Assembly (NCBI RefSeq): GCF_002743055.1
Contig: NZ_PDYM01000024.1
Span: 1-49,258 of the forward strand
Direction of reading: 5' to 3'
Length of the DNA stretch: 49,258 nucleotides
Source of the DNA: Sporosarcina sp. P13
Lineage (GTDB): Bacteria; Bacillota; Bacilli; Bacillales_A; Planococcaceae
A program made the translations under genes and the position numbers. The notes beneath the pieces were generated by a model that worked only from the letters and a program-made list of their open reading frames with translations, did not search any database and was not told the origin of the DNA. Below, in pieces: positions 10,632-20,045 of the stretch. Every line of letters starts with the position of its first letter. Within the stretch, counting starts at the first letter, position 1.

Positions 10632-10685
10632 TTGACTTTGACTATCTTTGACTTGATTGTATCGCAGAAATTAGGCGAGATGCAA
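10632..10685 (-). promoter_or_regulatory. ctsR promoter with CtsR operator
   Basis: Minus-strand -35 TTGCAT (10680-10685), 18-bp spacer, -10 TACAAT (10656-10661), followed at once by heptads AGTCAAA, GAT, AGTCAAA (10632-10653). Operator placement just after the -10 matches the clpC copy. Confidence 0.88.
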
Positions 10686-10789
10686 TTCATTTGATTGGTG
10701 GTGTTTGCTTTTTATTTCAGAATTATAGCGATAGGCTTTCACTATTCATAGACGATTATTCATAGTGTCTCAATCTTTTTGAACATACT

Positions 10790-10821
10790 AAAAAACCACG
10801 TATGGATTTACGTGGTTTTTT
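10790..10821 (-). terminator. Terminator after bioB
   Basis: Inverted repeat AAAAAACCACGTA / TACGTGGTTTTTT with a short loop, usable in both directions; it lies 5 bp after the bioB stop. Confidence 0.85.
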
Positions 10822-10826
10822 GTACT

Positions 10827-11831
10827 TTATATAGTAACTGGCTCTTTTTTCAATGGTTCCAAATCTACTTCGAAGCCCATGTCTTCTAGCATTTTTCGAT
10901 CTTGATCATTTTCTTGACCCGCCGTTGTCAGGTAGTCACCGATGAAGATGGAGTTTGCTGCGTATAGACCGAGTGGCTGTAGACTGCGAAGGTTGACTTC
11001 GCGTCCGCCTGAAATACGGATTTCTTTTGTTGGATTAATGTAACGGAATAAGCAAAGCACTTTTAAACAATAGCGCGGATCCAACTCGGATGTACCTTCT
11101 AACGGTGTACCATCTACAGCATGTAAGAAGTTCACTGGAATAGAGTCTGCGTCAAGAACGCGTAAGCTATGCGCCATGGAAATTACGTCTTCTTTTGTTT
11201 CACGCATACCAACGATCACGCCTGAGCATGGTGAAATCCCTGCCTCTTTTGCATGGCCAACTGTATTTACACGATCATCATACGTATGTGATGTTGTGAT
11301 GCTTTCATGATGCTCTGCAGAAGTATTCAAGTTATGGTTATAACGATCTACGCCCGCTTCCTTCAATCGAACAGCTTGCTCAGGCTTCAAGATACCAAGG
11401 CATGCACAGACAGTCATCCCTTGATGCTTTTCTTTTATCTGCTTAACGGAATCAATAACGATTTCAAGCTCACTGTCGCGGGGTCCACGTCCACTAGCCA
11501 CGATACAATACGTGCCTGCTTTATTTGCAGCTGCACGTTCTGCACCTTCTAAGATTTCTTCTGCTTTCATCATCGCATACTTTTCAACAGGAGCTTTTGA
11601 GATGATAGATTGTGCACAGTAGCCACAATTCTCCGGGCATAATCCCGACTTTGTATTGATGATCATATTAAGTTTTACTTTATTCCCATAGTAATGAGAA
11701 CGAATCGAATAGCTCGCGTGAAGTAGCAACAATAAATCTTCGTCTGGGCTGTTCAATATAGAGAGCGCCTCTGCGTCTGTAAGAATATGTCCTGCCAATA
11801 CTTTGTCTGCCAACAGCTGATAATTTGTCAA
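10827..11831 (-). CDS. bioB: Biotin synthase
   Basis: Radical-SAM enzyme that inserts sulfur into dethiobiotin to make biotin. The 334-residue product has the CxxxCxxC cluster motif in SGLCPENCGYCAQS and the family segment NLNTS around the second iron-sulfur site region. It starts with TTG: the T-TGA junction overlaps the bioY stop, and AAGGTGAGG lies upstream, so translation is coupled to bioY. No bioA, bioD or bioF is next to it; the bioY-bioB pair may support biotin uptake plus conversion of imported dethiobiotin (inference). Confidence 0.96.
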   Translation of the reverse strand: MTNYQLLADKVLAGHILTDAEALSILNSPDEDLLLLLHASYSIRSHYYGNKVKLNMIINTKSGLCPENCGYCAQSIISKAPVEKYAMMKAEEILEGAERAAANKAGTYCIVASGRGPRDSELEIVIDSVKQIKEKHQGMTVCACLGILKPEQAVRLKEAGVDRYNHNLNTSAEHHESITTSHTYDDRVNTVGHAKEAGISPCSGVIVGMRETKEDVISMAHSLRVLDADSIPVNFLHAVDGTPLEGTSELDPRYCLKVLCLFRYINPTKEIRISGGREVNLRSLQPLGLYAANSIFIGDYLTTAGQENDQDRKMLEDMGFEVDLEPLKKEPVTI

Positions 11832-12430
11832 AGTGTACGCCTCACCTTCAAGTGTTTTGAAATTCTAAAAGCAAAGATTCCAGCAAGTACCGCTAATAGG
11901 ATATCTTTTGGCAGTGGCGGAACCATCCAAAGCCAAGCGACTTTATACGTAAATGCTTCTGGTGCAGCAGCCCACATTTTATAGGCGAAATACATCCAGT
12001 TCGTACCAAGTAAATAGTTAACTGCAGTTGCTACAAGAGATGCAATAATGAATGCGGATAATGTTCCTTTCCGCTCGACTATTTTACCTGCTATGTAGGC
12101 GATTAAGATAAAGGTAACGATGAAGCCAAATGTCGGGCTTAGTATTTGTCCAAAACCACCTGAGAATCTAGCAAATACAGGTGCTCCTGCAAGACCAATC
12201 AACATATAGACAGTCATAGATAATGCACCTAGCCGACTACCTAATAACAATCCTGACAATACCGCGAAGAATGTTTGCAACGTAATCGGTACTCCACCGA
12301 CCACCAAAAACGGAACGAATGAAGTTATATTCGCACCAATCATCATTAATGCCGCGAACATTCCACTATAAACAATGCTTAACGCACTGAACTTACTTTT
12401 GGGACGTCCTTCTGTTACTGTCGCCATCAT
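11828..12430 (-). CDS. bioY: Biotin ECF transporter S component BioY
   Basis: Membrane protein that binds biotin and works with the shared energy-coupling module (EcfA, EcfA', EcfT). The 200-residue product has about six hydrophobic helices, with the glycine-rich YSGMFAALMMIGANIT at the start and AGAPVFARFSGGFGQI in the middle, both typical of BioY. It leads a two-gene unit with bioB. A promoter overlapped by a BirA operator lies upstream, so biotin sufficiency should shut it off. Confidence 0.93.
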   Translation of the reverse strand: MMATVTEGRPKSKFSALSIVYSGMFAALMMIGANITSFVPFLVVGGVPITLQTFFAVLSGLLLGSRLGALSMTVYMLIGLAGAPVFARFSGGFGQILSPTFGFIVTFILIAYIAGKIVERKGTLSAFIIASLVATAVNYLLGTNWMYFAYKMWAAAPEAFTYKVAWLWMVPPLPKDILLAVLAGIFAFRISKHLKVRRTL

Positions 12431-12461
12431 TCCACCTCTTCACATTTTAGTTACCATAAAA

Positions 12462-12514
12462 ATAATAATGGTTAACTTATGTTATGTCAACACTGTATGT
12501 GATTTAGTTAACAT
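12462..12514 (-). promoter_or_regulatory. bioY promoter and BirA operator
   Basis: Minus-strand -35 TTGACA (12485-12490), 17-bp spacer, -10 TATTAT (12462-12467). The inverted pair ATGTCAAC, 15 bp, GTTAACAT (12484-12514) matches the Firmicutes BirA operator pattern and overlaps the -35. A further GGTTAAC half-site is at 12470-12476. Confidence 0.82.
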
Positions 12515-12515
12515 A

Positions 12516-12560
12516 CAAAAAGCTGTAGCTAAACTCCTTTTCGAGAGTTTAGCTACAGCT
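12516..12560 (-). terminator. Terminator after the 65-residue membrane protein gene
   Basis: Perfect 16-bp hairpin stem AGCTGTAGCTAAACTC (12521-12536) with its complement at 12545-12560, followed on the minus strand by a short T run. It separates the small gene from the bioY promoter. Confidence 0.8.
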
Positions 12561-12587
12561 TGAGCTGGCGACATACTTTTTGTCGGC

Positions 12588-12785
12588 TTACTTCTTTTTA
12601 TCAATTTTCTCTTCTTTTTCTTTCCGGAATAAAACAAAAGCAATTACACCACTAAATACAGCTGCGGCAAATGTAATATAGACACGTGAATCATAGGGTA
12701 CTTCTTCATAACTATTACCTAGCATAATCCAAGCAAGCGTACCTACTAAGAAGGCAATCGGAATAGAGTATTTAAAAAATTGCAT
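12588..12785 (-). CDS. Small membrane protein of unknown function
   Basis: I do not recognise the family. The 65-residue product has two hydrophobic segments (about residues 7-24 and 37-53) and a very lysine- and glutamate-rich tail ending in KKK, which would lie in the cytoplasm. AAGGTGAGGG precedes the ATG at good spacing and a strong terminator follows, so it is a real single-gene transcript. Nothing in the context suggests a role. Confidence 0.7.
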   Translation of the reverse strand: MQFFKYSIPIAFLVGTLAWIMLGNSYEEVPYDSRVYITFAAAVFSGVIAFVLFRKEKEEKIDKKK

Positions 12786-12883
12786 AATCCCTCACCTTTT
12801 CAAGTTATTCTTTTAATTTTATCACATTCCACCAGTTTTCTCTATGCGACCAGTCCTCTTTATCAACTTCACCAAACATTCAC

Positions 12884-12912
12884 TTGACGATACCCAACAA
12901 ACTCGCTATGAT
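12884..12912 (+). promoter_or_regulatory. SigA-type promoter of the SAM leader
   Basis: -35 TTGACG (12884-12889), 17-bp spacer, -10 TATGAT (12907-12912), placed about 39 bp before the riboswitch. Confidence 0.78.
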
Positions 12913-12950
12913 GTGGTTAGAATAATCGAAATAATTTAATAAGAATCGTA

Positions 12951-13113
12951 TCTTATCAAGAGAAGCCGAGGGACTGGCCCGTCGACGCTTCAGCAACCAG
13001 CCATTATAGGCAAGGTGCTACTTCCAGCGGGATGTCCTAGTGGCAAACTGAAAGATGAGAGGGAACTAGTCATTATGATTACAAAGCCTTCTATATATTT
13101 GAAGGCTTTTTTT
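12951..13113 (+). ncRNA. SAM-I (S-box) riboswitch with terminator
   Basis: The aptamer (12951-13060) has P1 strands TCTTATC and GATGAGA, the core GAGGGACTGGCCCG, CAGCAACC and AAGGTGCTA-CTTCC, all S-box hallmarks. A terminator hairpin AAAGCCTTC / GAAGGC with a T run is at 13083-13113. High S-adenosylmethionine should stop transcription before yitJ-metH. Confidence 0.95.
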
Positions 13114-13190
13114 GATTAGTAAAAAGCTGAAATATCCAAAGGTCTTAGTGCATGTAACTAGATTATAAAAGGTAAAGGGGAGACTCGATC

Positions 13191-15050
13191 ATGTCATTGC
13201 TAAAGAAACTTCAAACAAATGTCCTGACAGCGGATGGGGCAATGGGGACAATTTTGTATTCATACGGTATAGATTATTGTTATGAGGAACTAAACATAGA
13301 GAAACCTGAAATTGTAGAGAAAATCCACCAAGATTACATTACTGCGGGGGCAGATATAATCCAAACGAACACATACAGTGCCAATGCGGTGAAGTTAGCG
13401 CGTTACGGATTGGAAAGTCGCGTTACAGAGTTCAACAAAGCAGCGATTCAAATTGCCAAACGCGCAGCAGCACCAGGTGGTCAGTTTGTGCTTGGGACGA
13501 TTGGCGGTTTGCGTGGGATTAGGAAAAGCGATGCTTCATTAGATGAGATCCAGAAAGTTGTGCTTGAACAAGCGAATGCATTACTGACTGGCGATCCAGA
13601 TGGCTTATTGTTAGAAACCTATTATGATTTCGAAGAACTTTCATCCGTCGTCACTACTTTGCGTCAAATTACAGATATTCCGTTAATTGCGCAAGTTTCG
13701 ATGCATGATCCTGGTGTGTTGCAAAATGGACTTTCATTAAATGATGCACTACATCAGTTGGAATCACTAGGTGCTGACATCGTTGGAGTGAATTGCCGTT
13801 TAGGACCTTACCATACAATTCAAGCATTCGAAAACGTTTTATTGCCGGACAAGGCATTTTTATCAGCATTTCCTAATGCTAGCTTGCTAGACGTAGAAGA
13901 TGGTCGTATCGTCTACGAATCAGAAGCCGAGTATTTCGGTCGCGCTGCAGTATTACTCCGTGATCAAGGCGTTCGTTTGATCGGTGGATGTTGTGGAACA
14001 ACGCCTAAACATATTAAGGCAGCTAAAACACGCTTGGAAGGGTTAGCTCCTGTTACTGAGAAAGTTGTAACACCAGCAAAACCAATTATTATTCAAGAAG
14101 CTGGTCCTGTTAAACATCAGCCACTTCACGAAAAAGCGAAGACAGAACGTACTGTCATCGTTGAACTGGATACACCACGCCATTTAGAAACTGAAGATTA
14201 CATTAAAGGTGCAAACCTCTTATATGATGCAGGTGTAGATGCTGTCACTATGGCAGATAACTCATTGGCATCTCCTCGAATCAGTAATATGGCAATGGGT
14301 TCTATCATTAAGATGCAACACAATATCCGCCCCTTAGTCCACTTGACGTGTCGTGACCATAACTTAATCGGTTTACAGTCACATTTGATGGGGCTCGATG
14401 CACTAGGCATACATGACATTCTCGCAGTAACAGGTGACCCAACAAAAGTAGGTGACTTCCCTGGCGCGACAAGTGTCTATGACGTCTCGAGCATGGAACT
14501 ATTACAACTGATTAAGCAATTGAATGAAGGTATTTCATTCTCTGGTAAACCATTACGTAAAAAAGCAAACTTCTCTGTTTCTGCTGCTTTCAATCCGAAT
14601 GTACGCGTTATCGATCGTGCAGTACAGCGACTTGAGAAGAAAATTGAAGCAGGTGCGGATTATTTCATTACTCAGCCTGTTTATACAAAAGAAAAAATCA
14701 TTGACGTGTATGAAGCTACGAAGCATTTAGATACTCCGATTTTCATCGGTATCATGCCGTTGACTAATATTCGTAACGCGGAATTCTTACATCACGAAGT
14801 TCCAGGGATCAAGCTATCCGAGGAAGTGTTGGAAAGAATGCGCGAATGTGGAGATGATCGAGAGCAATCCACTGCAACGGGTATTGAGATTGCAAAAGAG
14901 CTGATCGATACCGCTGCAAAATACTTTAATGGAATCTATTTGATCACTCCATTCCTACGTTACGACATGACACTTGAGTTATATGAATATATTAAAGAAA
15001 TTGATGAGAAGAAGGAGAGGGAATTAACACATGCAGAGACATCCTATTGA
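13191..15050 (+). CDS. yitJ: Bifunctional homocysteine S-methyltransferase / methylenetetrahydrofolate reductase
   Basis: Two enzymes in one chain for methionine synthesis. Residues 1 to about 300 are a homocysteine methyltransferase domain with its zinc cysteines at C202 and the C267-C268 pair ([11 protein letters not shown]). From about residue 320 a MetF-type TIM barrel follows, with FSVSAAFNPN, TQPVYTKEKI and IMPL. At 619 residues it matches B. subtilis YitJ. It is the first gene under the SAM riboswitch and its end overlaps metH by 20 bp. The reductase half probably supplies methyl-tetrahydrofolate for MetH (inference from context). Confidence 0.94.
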   Translation: MSLLKKLQTNVLTADGAMGTILYSYGIDYCYEELNIEKPEIVEKIHQDYITAGADIIQTNTYSANAVKLARYGLESRVTEFNKAAIQIAKRAAAPGGQFVLGTIGGLRGIRKSDASLDEIQKVVLEQANALLTGDPDGLLLETYYDFEELSSVVTTLRQITDIPLIAQVSMHDPGVLQNGLSLNDALHQLESLGADIVGVNCRLGPYHTIQAFENVLLPDKAFLSAFPNASLLDVEDGRIVYESEAEYFGRAAVLLRDQGVRLIGGCCGTTPKHIKAAKTRLEGLAPVTEKVVTPAKPIIIQEAGPVKHQPLHEKAKTERTVIVELDTPRHLETEDYIKGANLLYDAGVDAVTMADNSLASPRISNMAMGSIIKMQHNIRPLVHLTCRDHNLIGLQSHLMGLDALGIHDILAVTGDPTKVGDFPGATSVYDVSSMELLQLIKQLNEGISFSGKPLRKKANFSVSAAFNPNVRVIDRAVQRLEKKIEAGADYFITQPVYTKEKIIDVYEATKHLDTPIFIGIMPLTNIRNAEFLHHEVPGIKLSEEVLERMRECGDDREQSTATGIEIAKELIDTAAKYFNGIYLITPFLRYDMTLELYEYIKEIDEKKERELTHAETSY

Positions 15051-18000
15051 AGAGCAACTAGAGAAACGAATCCTAATCATTGACGGCGCGATGGGAACGA
15101 TGCTGCAAGCAGAAGATCTCTCTACTGAAGACTTTGGCGGCGAAGAGTATGACGGTTGTAACGAGTACTTAAGTGTATTGCGTCCCGATATTTTGGAAAG
15201 AATTCATGATGAGTACTTGGAAGCTGGAGCCGATATTATTTGTACAAATACATTCGGTGGTACTCCACTCGTGTTAAATGAATTCTCCCTTGGTCACCGT
15301 GCAGATGAAATCAACACGAAATCCGTTGAAATTGCAAAGAAAAGTGCCGAAAAGTATTCGACTCCTGAATGGCCCCGTTTTGTAGCTGGGGCGATTGGGC
15401 CGACGACTAAGACTCTTTCCGTTACAGGCGGTATTACATTTGATGAATTATCCAATGATTTCTACGTCCAAGCAAAAGCACTCGTAGCCGCAGGAAGCGA
15501 CTTGATTTTGATGGAAACGAGCCAGGATATGCTGAACGTTAAGGCAGGTACAATTGGCATTAAGAAAGCATTTGAAGAACTTGGACGCGAAGTACCTATT
15601 ATGATTTCAGGTACGATTGAGCCGATGGGTACAACACTTGCTGGTCAAAGTATAGAAGCATTTTATATTTCCATTGAACACGTTAGCCCTCTTTCTGTCG
15701 GTCTAAACTGTGCGACAGGTCCTGAATTCATGACAGACCACCTACGTTCACTTTCAGATTTGGCAACTAGCTATGTAACGTGTTATCCGAACGCTGGACT
15801 TCCGGACGAAGAAGGTCATTACCATGAATCTCCTGAGTCCCTATCGAAAAAACTAGAAGGATTTGCTGATAAAGGTTGGCTGAATATGGTCGGTGGCTGT
15901 TGCGGTACGACACCTGACCATATCCGTGCAATTAGAGAAGCAGTAAAGGATAAAGCTCCCCGTCAAATGCCAGAAGAAGAATACGGACATGCCGTATCTG
16001 GTATAGAACCTTTACTTTATGACGATACATTGCGACCACTACTAATTGGTGAACGGACAAACGTTATCGGGTCACGAAAGTTCAAGCAGTTAATCGTTGA
16101 TGAAAAGTTTGAAGAAGCTTCGGAAATCGCACGTGCTCAAGTAAAGCGTGGCGCACACGTATTGGACATCTGTTTAGCAAACCCAGACCGTGATGAGCTG
16201 TATGATATGACACGATTTATGAAGGAAGTTGTTAAAAAGGTTAAAGTTCCTTTAGTAATTGACTCCACTGACGAAAACGTCATTGCAGAAGCTTTGAAGT
16301 TTTCTCAAGGGAAAGCAATCATTAACTCGATCAACTTAGAGGATGGAGAAGAACGCTTTGACGCTGTATTACCACTTGTGAAAAAGTTCGGAGCAGCTGT
16401 CGTTGTCGGTACAATCGACGAAATTGGAATGGCTGTTACAAGAGAACGTAAACTTGAAATTGCCTTACGTTCATATGACTTACTCGTAAATAAGTGGGGA
16501 ATCGCACCGGAAGACATTATTTTCGATCCACTAGTCTTCCCTGTAGGAACAGGTGACGAACAGTATATCGGTTCCGCTGTCGAGACGATTGAAGGAATCC
16601 GTTTGATAAAGGAAAAATTACCTCGTACCTTGACGACACTTGGTGTCAGTAACGTTTCATTCGGCTTGCCGCCAGTAGGTCGTGAAGTATTAAACGCTGT
16701 GTATTTATACCACTGTACGCAAGCTGGTTTAGATTACGCGATTGTAAATACAGAAAAACTGGAACGTTTTGCTTCAATTCCCGAAGCGGAAATCAAACTA
16801 GCTAATGATTTATTATTCACGACAACTGATGAAACGTTAGCAGATTTTGCGGACTTTTATCGTGATAAGAAAAAAGAAAAAACGGAAGACGATATTCCAA
16901 AAACAGTGCCTGAACGTCTTGCCTATTATGTAGTAGAAGGCACGAAGGAAGGTCTAATCCAAGACTTAGAAGCTGCCATGAAAACATATGACACGCCGCT
17001 CGATATTATTAACGGGCCGTTGATGAAAGGAATGGGGGAAGTTGGTCGTTTATTCAACGACAACCAGCTAATCGTAGCGGAAGTACTACAAAGTGCCGAA
17101 GTGATGAAAGCATCCGTTTCGTACCTAGAACAATTCATGGATAAGAAAGAAGACGACAGCGGAAAAGGCAAAATCATTCTAGCTACTGTCAAAGGCGATG
17201 TACACGATATTGGGAAAAACTTAGTCGATATCATTTTAAGCAATAACGGCTTTAAAGTAATCGATATTGGCATCAAAGTTACTCCGGCAGCATTAATTGA
17301 AGTGATTCGTAAAGAAAAACCGGATATCGTTGGCTTATCAGGTTTACTTGTAAAATCTGCACAGCAAATGGTCATTACAGCGCAGGACTTCAAAGCAGCA
17401 GGTATCGATTTGCCTGTTATGGTCGGTGGAGCTGCTTTGACAAGACGATTTACGGAAACAAAAATCGCACCTGAATATGACGGTCCTGTAATTTTCGCGA
17501 AAGATGCGATGCAAGGACTAGACTTAGCAAACAGACTACAAAGCGACGGCAAAGAAGCACTTCTTGATGAATTGCAGGAGAGCCTTGAAAAACGCGAAAC
17601 GAATGATGCGATTAAAGCAAGTCGCGGAACGACAAATGTAGCCGTCGCCCCCCGTCCAGTAAAAACGGTTCGCACAGATGTCCCTGTGTTCGTGCCAACA
17701 GACCTACGAAGACGCGTAGTTAAAGATTATTCAGTAGCTCACTTACACCCTTATGTAAATATGCGCACACTGATCGGTCATCACCTAGGTTTACGCGGAA
17801 ATGTCGACAGTATGTTAGCAAAAAAAGAAGAACGCGCAGTACAACTTCACGAAATGGTGACAGAGTTCTTGAAATCCGATAAATTAACGGCTTCTGGTAT
17901 TTATCAATTCTTCCCTGCCCAAGCAGATGGCGATGATGTCATTATCTATGACCCAGAAGATTCAAAAACAGAAATTGAACGATTCACATTTCCTCGCCAA

Positions 18001-18471
18001 GCAAAAGAACCGTTCCTTTGCTTAGCTGACTACTTAAAAACAGTCGATAGCGGTGAAATGGATTACGTGGCGTTCATGCAAGTAACTGCAGGTAAAGGTG
18101 TTCGTCAATACGCAAACAAACTAAAAGAACAAGGCAAATTCTTAGAGAGCCATGCTTTCCAAGCAACCGCCCTAGAATTAGCAGAAGGATTCGCAGAAAG
18201 AATTCACCAAGAAATTCGTGACCAGTGGGGATTCCCTGACGCAACAGAATTCACTATGCGCGAACGTTTCGCAGCCAAATACCAAGGCCAACGCTTCTCA
18301 TTCGGCTACCCTGCATGCCCGAACCTAGAAGACCAAGCCAAACTCTTCGGCCTCATCAAACCCGAAGACCACGGCGTCATACTAACCGAAGAATTCATGA
18401 TGGAACCAGAAGCCTCCGTATCCGCCATCGTCTTCGCGCATCCAGACGCTAGATACTTTAACGTGGAATAA
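15031..18471 (+). CDS. metH: Cobalamin-dependent methionine synthase
   Basis: Transfers the methyl of methyl-tetrahydrofolate to homocysteine via cobalamin. All four modules are present in 1146 residues: a homocysteine domain with zinc ligands C227, C290 and C291; a pterin-binding barrel (starting near [15 protein letters not shown]); a cap and B12 domain with the cobalt-ligating H725 in GDVHDIGKN; and a C-terminal reactivation domain that binds SAM. AAGGAGAGGG lies before the ATG inside the end of yitJ, so the two are co-translated. Reactivation needs a flavodoxin-type reductant that is not encoded nearby. Confidence 0.97.
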   Translation: MQRHPIEEQLEKRILIIDGAMGTMLQAEDLSTEDFGGEEYDGCNEYLSVLRPDILERIHDEYLEAGADIICTNTFGGTPLVLNEFSLGHRADEINTKSVEIAKKSAEKYSTPEWPRFVAGAIGPTTKTLSVTGGITFDELSNDFYVQAKALVAAGSDLILMETSQDMLNVKAGTIGIKKAFEELGREVPIMISGTIEPMGTTLAGQSIEAFYISIEHVSPLSVGLNCATGPEFMTDHLRSLSDLATSYVTCYPNAGLPDEEGHYHESPESLSKKLEGFADKGWLNMVGGCCGTTPDHIRAIREAVKDKAPRQMPEEEYGHAVSGIEPLLYDDTLRPLLIGERTNVIGSRKFKQLIVDEKFEEASEIARAQVKRGAHVLDICLANPDRDELYDMTRFMKEVVKKVKVPLVIDSTDENVIAEALKFSQGKAIINSINLEDGEERFDAVLPLVKKFGAAVVVGTIDEIGMAVTRERKLEIALRSYDLLVNKWGIAPEDIIFDPLVFPVGTGDEQYIGSAVETIEGIRLIKEKLPRTLTTLGVSNVSFGLPPVGREVLNAVYLYHCTQAGLDYAIVNTEKLERFASIPEAEIKLANDLLFTTTDETLADFADFYRDKKKEKTEDDIPKTVPERLAYYVVEGTKEGLIQDLEAAMKTYDTPLDIINGPLMKGMGEVGRLFNDNQLIVAEVLQSAEVMKASVSYLEQFMDKKEDDSGKGKIILATVKGDVHDIGKNLVDIILSNNGFKVIDIGIKVTPAALIEVIRKEKPDIVGLSGLLVKSAQQMVITAQDFKAAGIDLPVMVGGAALTRRFTETKIAPEYDGPVIFAKDAMQGLDLANRLQSDGKEALLDELQESLEKRETNDAIKASRGTTNVAVAPRPVKTVRTDVPVFVPTDLRRRVVKDYSVAHLHPYVNMRTLIGHHLGLRGNVDSMLAKKEERAVQLHEMVTEFLKSDKLTASGIYQFFPAQADGDDVIIYDPEDSKTEIERFTFPRQAKEPFLCLADYLKTVDSGEMDYVAFMQVTAGKGVRQYANKLKEQGKFLESHAFQATALELAEGFAERIHQEIRDQWGFPDATEFTMRERFAAKYQGQRFSFGYPACPNLEDQAKLFGLIKPEDHGVILTEEFMMEPEASVSAIVFAHPDARYFNVE

Positions 18472-18483
18472 CAAAAGCGGAAA

Positions 18484-18576
18484 CGGCTGGTCAGAGGCGG
18501 CAGGCATAAGACGAAGATGCGACGTGGCGCCTTTTGCCACACAGCAGCTTTGCCTTATGACCCGAGCCTCTAGCCG
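18484..18576 (+). repeat. Structured intergenic repeat, copy 2
   Basis: CGGCT and AGAGGC, separated by a 4-nt bulge GGTC, pair with the unbroken GCCTCTAGCCG (18566-18576). Inside are a CATAAG/CTTATG helix (18505-18510 with 18554-18559) and a hairpin GTGGC / GCCAC with a 7-nt loop (18524-18540). GACCCGA directly precedes the closing helix, as in the copy at 10-108. It lies in the space after metH; function is unknown. Confidence 0.6.
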
Positions 18577-18630
18577 TTGTAGCTGGACGATAACAAAAGC
18601 GAAATCGGCACATGAGTCCTAACCGACAAT

Positions 18631-18677
18631 AAGTAAAACCGCTATCTCTAATAAAACAGAGACAGCGGTTTTACTTA
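18631..18677. terminator. Bidirectional terminator between metH and the coat gene
   Basis: Arms GTAAAACCGCT-TCTCT and AGAGA-AGCGGTTTTAC around an 8-nt loop, with A and T runs on both flanks; serves convergent metH and the coat gene. Confidence 0.8.
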
Positions 18678-18690
18678 TTTTACTGAGAAA

Positions 18691-19098
18691 TTAGCGACCA
18701 CATCTTCTGCGGCGGCCACATCCTCCGTAACCTGGTCCTGGCCCGTATCCTGGTCCATATCCTGGTCCCATTCCCGGTCCATATCCTGGTCCCATTCCTG
18801 GACCATATCCTGGACCCATTCCTGGTCCTCTACCTGGCATAATTGTAGAACCCATGACGTCCTGTGTTGTTTCAGTATAATAGTGTTGCGGTACGCCCAC
18901 CACGTTATGACGATTGACGTTGACGATCGGATGGATATAAGGAATTTCTTTCGTAGTAAAACAATCGTTGTAACGGTATTGCGTTGGGCAAACTATTGGT
19001 TGCGTTGGAAAGCCTGGTTGGTGACCTGGCATCCCTTGGTGATAACCCGGCATTCCCTGGTGATGTCCTGACATTCCACATTGTCCTTGATTCATCAT
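18691..19098 (-). CDS. CotD-like spore coat protein with GPGYGPGM repeats
   Basis: A probable inner spore coat protein. Residues about 35-85 (CPTQYRYNDCF, then HPIVNVNRHNVV and HYYTETTQDV) have the layout of the CotD family: a cysteine-flanked start, His-rich middle and a viral-coat-like turn. This core is framed by an N-terminal set of GMPGYHQ-type repeats and a C-terminal run of about five GPGYGPGM units, ending in the basic GCGRRRRCGR. Total 135 residues, longer than B. subtilis CotD because of the repeats. Presumably made in the mother cell; no sigma-K promoter was identified. Confidence 0.72.
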   Translation of the reverse strand: MMNQGQCGMSGHHQGMPGYHQGMPGHQPGFPTQPIVCPTQYRYNDCFTTKEIPYIHPIVNVNRHNVVGVPQHYYTETTQDVMGSTIMPGRGPGMGPGYGPGMGPGYGPGMGPGYGPGYGPGPGYGGCGRRRRCGR

Positions 19099-19183
19099 CT
19101 CACCTCCTATACCCTATTACATGCGAGTCTTCGCACTTACTACGGGCTAGCGCCATGGGAAGCAGAAATTTGACGATATATAT

Positions 19184-19236
19184 AAAAAAAGTAACCCTTC
19201 CCATGTGATTCAGACAGGGAGGATTACTTTTGTTTT
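19184..19236 (-). terminator. Terminator after the 66-residue gene
   Basis: Imperfect hairpin (19190-19202 with 19217-19230) followed on the minus strand by a long T run. Confidence 0.7.
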
Positions 19237-19237
19237 T

Positions 19238-19438
19238 TTATAATTCGCAACTTCTAGGTACTGCAGGACTATCATAACCTTTTGCAGCTTCAATCAATTC
19301 AAGCTTCTTCACCATAATCTCACATTCGTTCAATGCATCGTAGACTGGCGCACCTTCGCCCACCATATGTTGAGAGCGTAAAAAGTCAGAATCACGCCGT
19401 AACTCAAGCTCAGCAGGATCAATGAATTGACGTTCCAT
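19238..19438 (-). CDS. Small hypothetical protein
   Basis: Not recognised. The 66-residue product is soluble, rich in Glu and Leu, with likely helix from residue 8 to 55 and a single cysteine in each of NECEI and RSCEL. AAAGGGTGAAAG precedes the ATG and a clear terminator follows, so it seems a genuine monocistronic gene. No functional clue from neighbours. Confidence 0.6.
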   Translation of the reverse strand: MERQFIDPAELELRRDSDFLRSQHMVGEGAPVYDALNECEIMVKKLELIEAAKGYDSPAVPRSCEL

Positions 19439-19608
19439 ACTCTTTCACCCTTTCTAATTAGACTATTCACACGACCAGACCAACCTATATATTATCAATT
19501 ATACCCCACTATCTAAACAGTTCAAACATTCTGTCATATACAATAAGAGTGAAGTATAATAGAACTGGGTATAATAAGATATAGCCGATTAGTAAGGAGT
19601 GAATATAT

Positions 19609-20010
19609 ATGAATCGAAATCGAATTATATTATTTGATGGTGAATGCAACTTTTGCGATGCCAGTGTGCAGTTCATCATTAAACGTGATCCCTACCAGCA
19701 CTTTTCTTTTGCATCTTTACAGGATGCTGCAGGGAAAGAACTACGCGAAAAACATCAGATTCCAGACGATGTAGATAGTTTAGTATTGATTGAAAATGGA
19801 AAAGCTCACACGAAGTCCAGCGCTGCATTGCGGATTGCCAAAAAATTAGATGGACTTTGGCATTTGGCCTTTCTTTTCATTATCGTGCCATTAGCTATAC
19901 GCAATCGAGTCTATGATTACATTGCAGCCAATCGCTATAAATGGTTCGGCAAAAAAGAGCTATCTTGCATGTTACCTACCCCAGAAGAACGCAAACGTTT
20001 CATCGCATAA
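19609..20010 (+). CDS. DCC-family thiol-disulfide oxidoreductase-like protein
   Basis: Member of the YuxK/DCC family. The defining FDGECNFCD near residue 10 holds the DxxCxxC pattern; a hydrophobic stretch (WHLAFLFIIVPLAI) lies near residue 88 and the tail has the conserved RYKWFGKK. At 133 residues it is full length. The ribosome site AAGGAGTGA precedes the ATG. A redox role is inferred from the cysteine pair; substrates are unknown. It stands alone with its own terminator. Confidence 0.85.
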   Translation: MNRNRIILFDGECNFCDASVQFIIKRDPYQHFSFASLQDAAGKELREKHQIPDDVDSLVLIENGKAHTKSSAALRIAKKLDGLWHLAFLFIIVPLAIRNRVYDYIAANRYKWFGKKELSCMLPTPEERKRFIA

Positions 20011-20011
20011 C

Positions 20012-20045
20012 AAAAATGCCTTCCGATAAACCGGAAGGCATTTCT
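20012..20045. terminator. Bidirectional terminator
   Basis: Arms ATGCCTTCCG (20016-20025) and CGGAAGGCAT (20032-20041) between the convergent DCC gene and the DUF779 gene. Confidence 0.8.

Noticed and set aside
16926..17675. 249-codon antisense open frame inside metH
   Set aside because: It is the reverse strand of the metH B12 and linker coding region with no ribosome site; a shadow frame.
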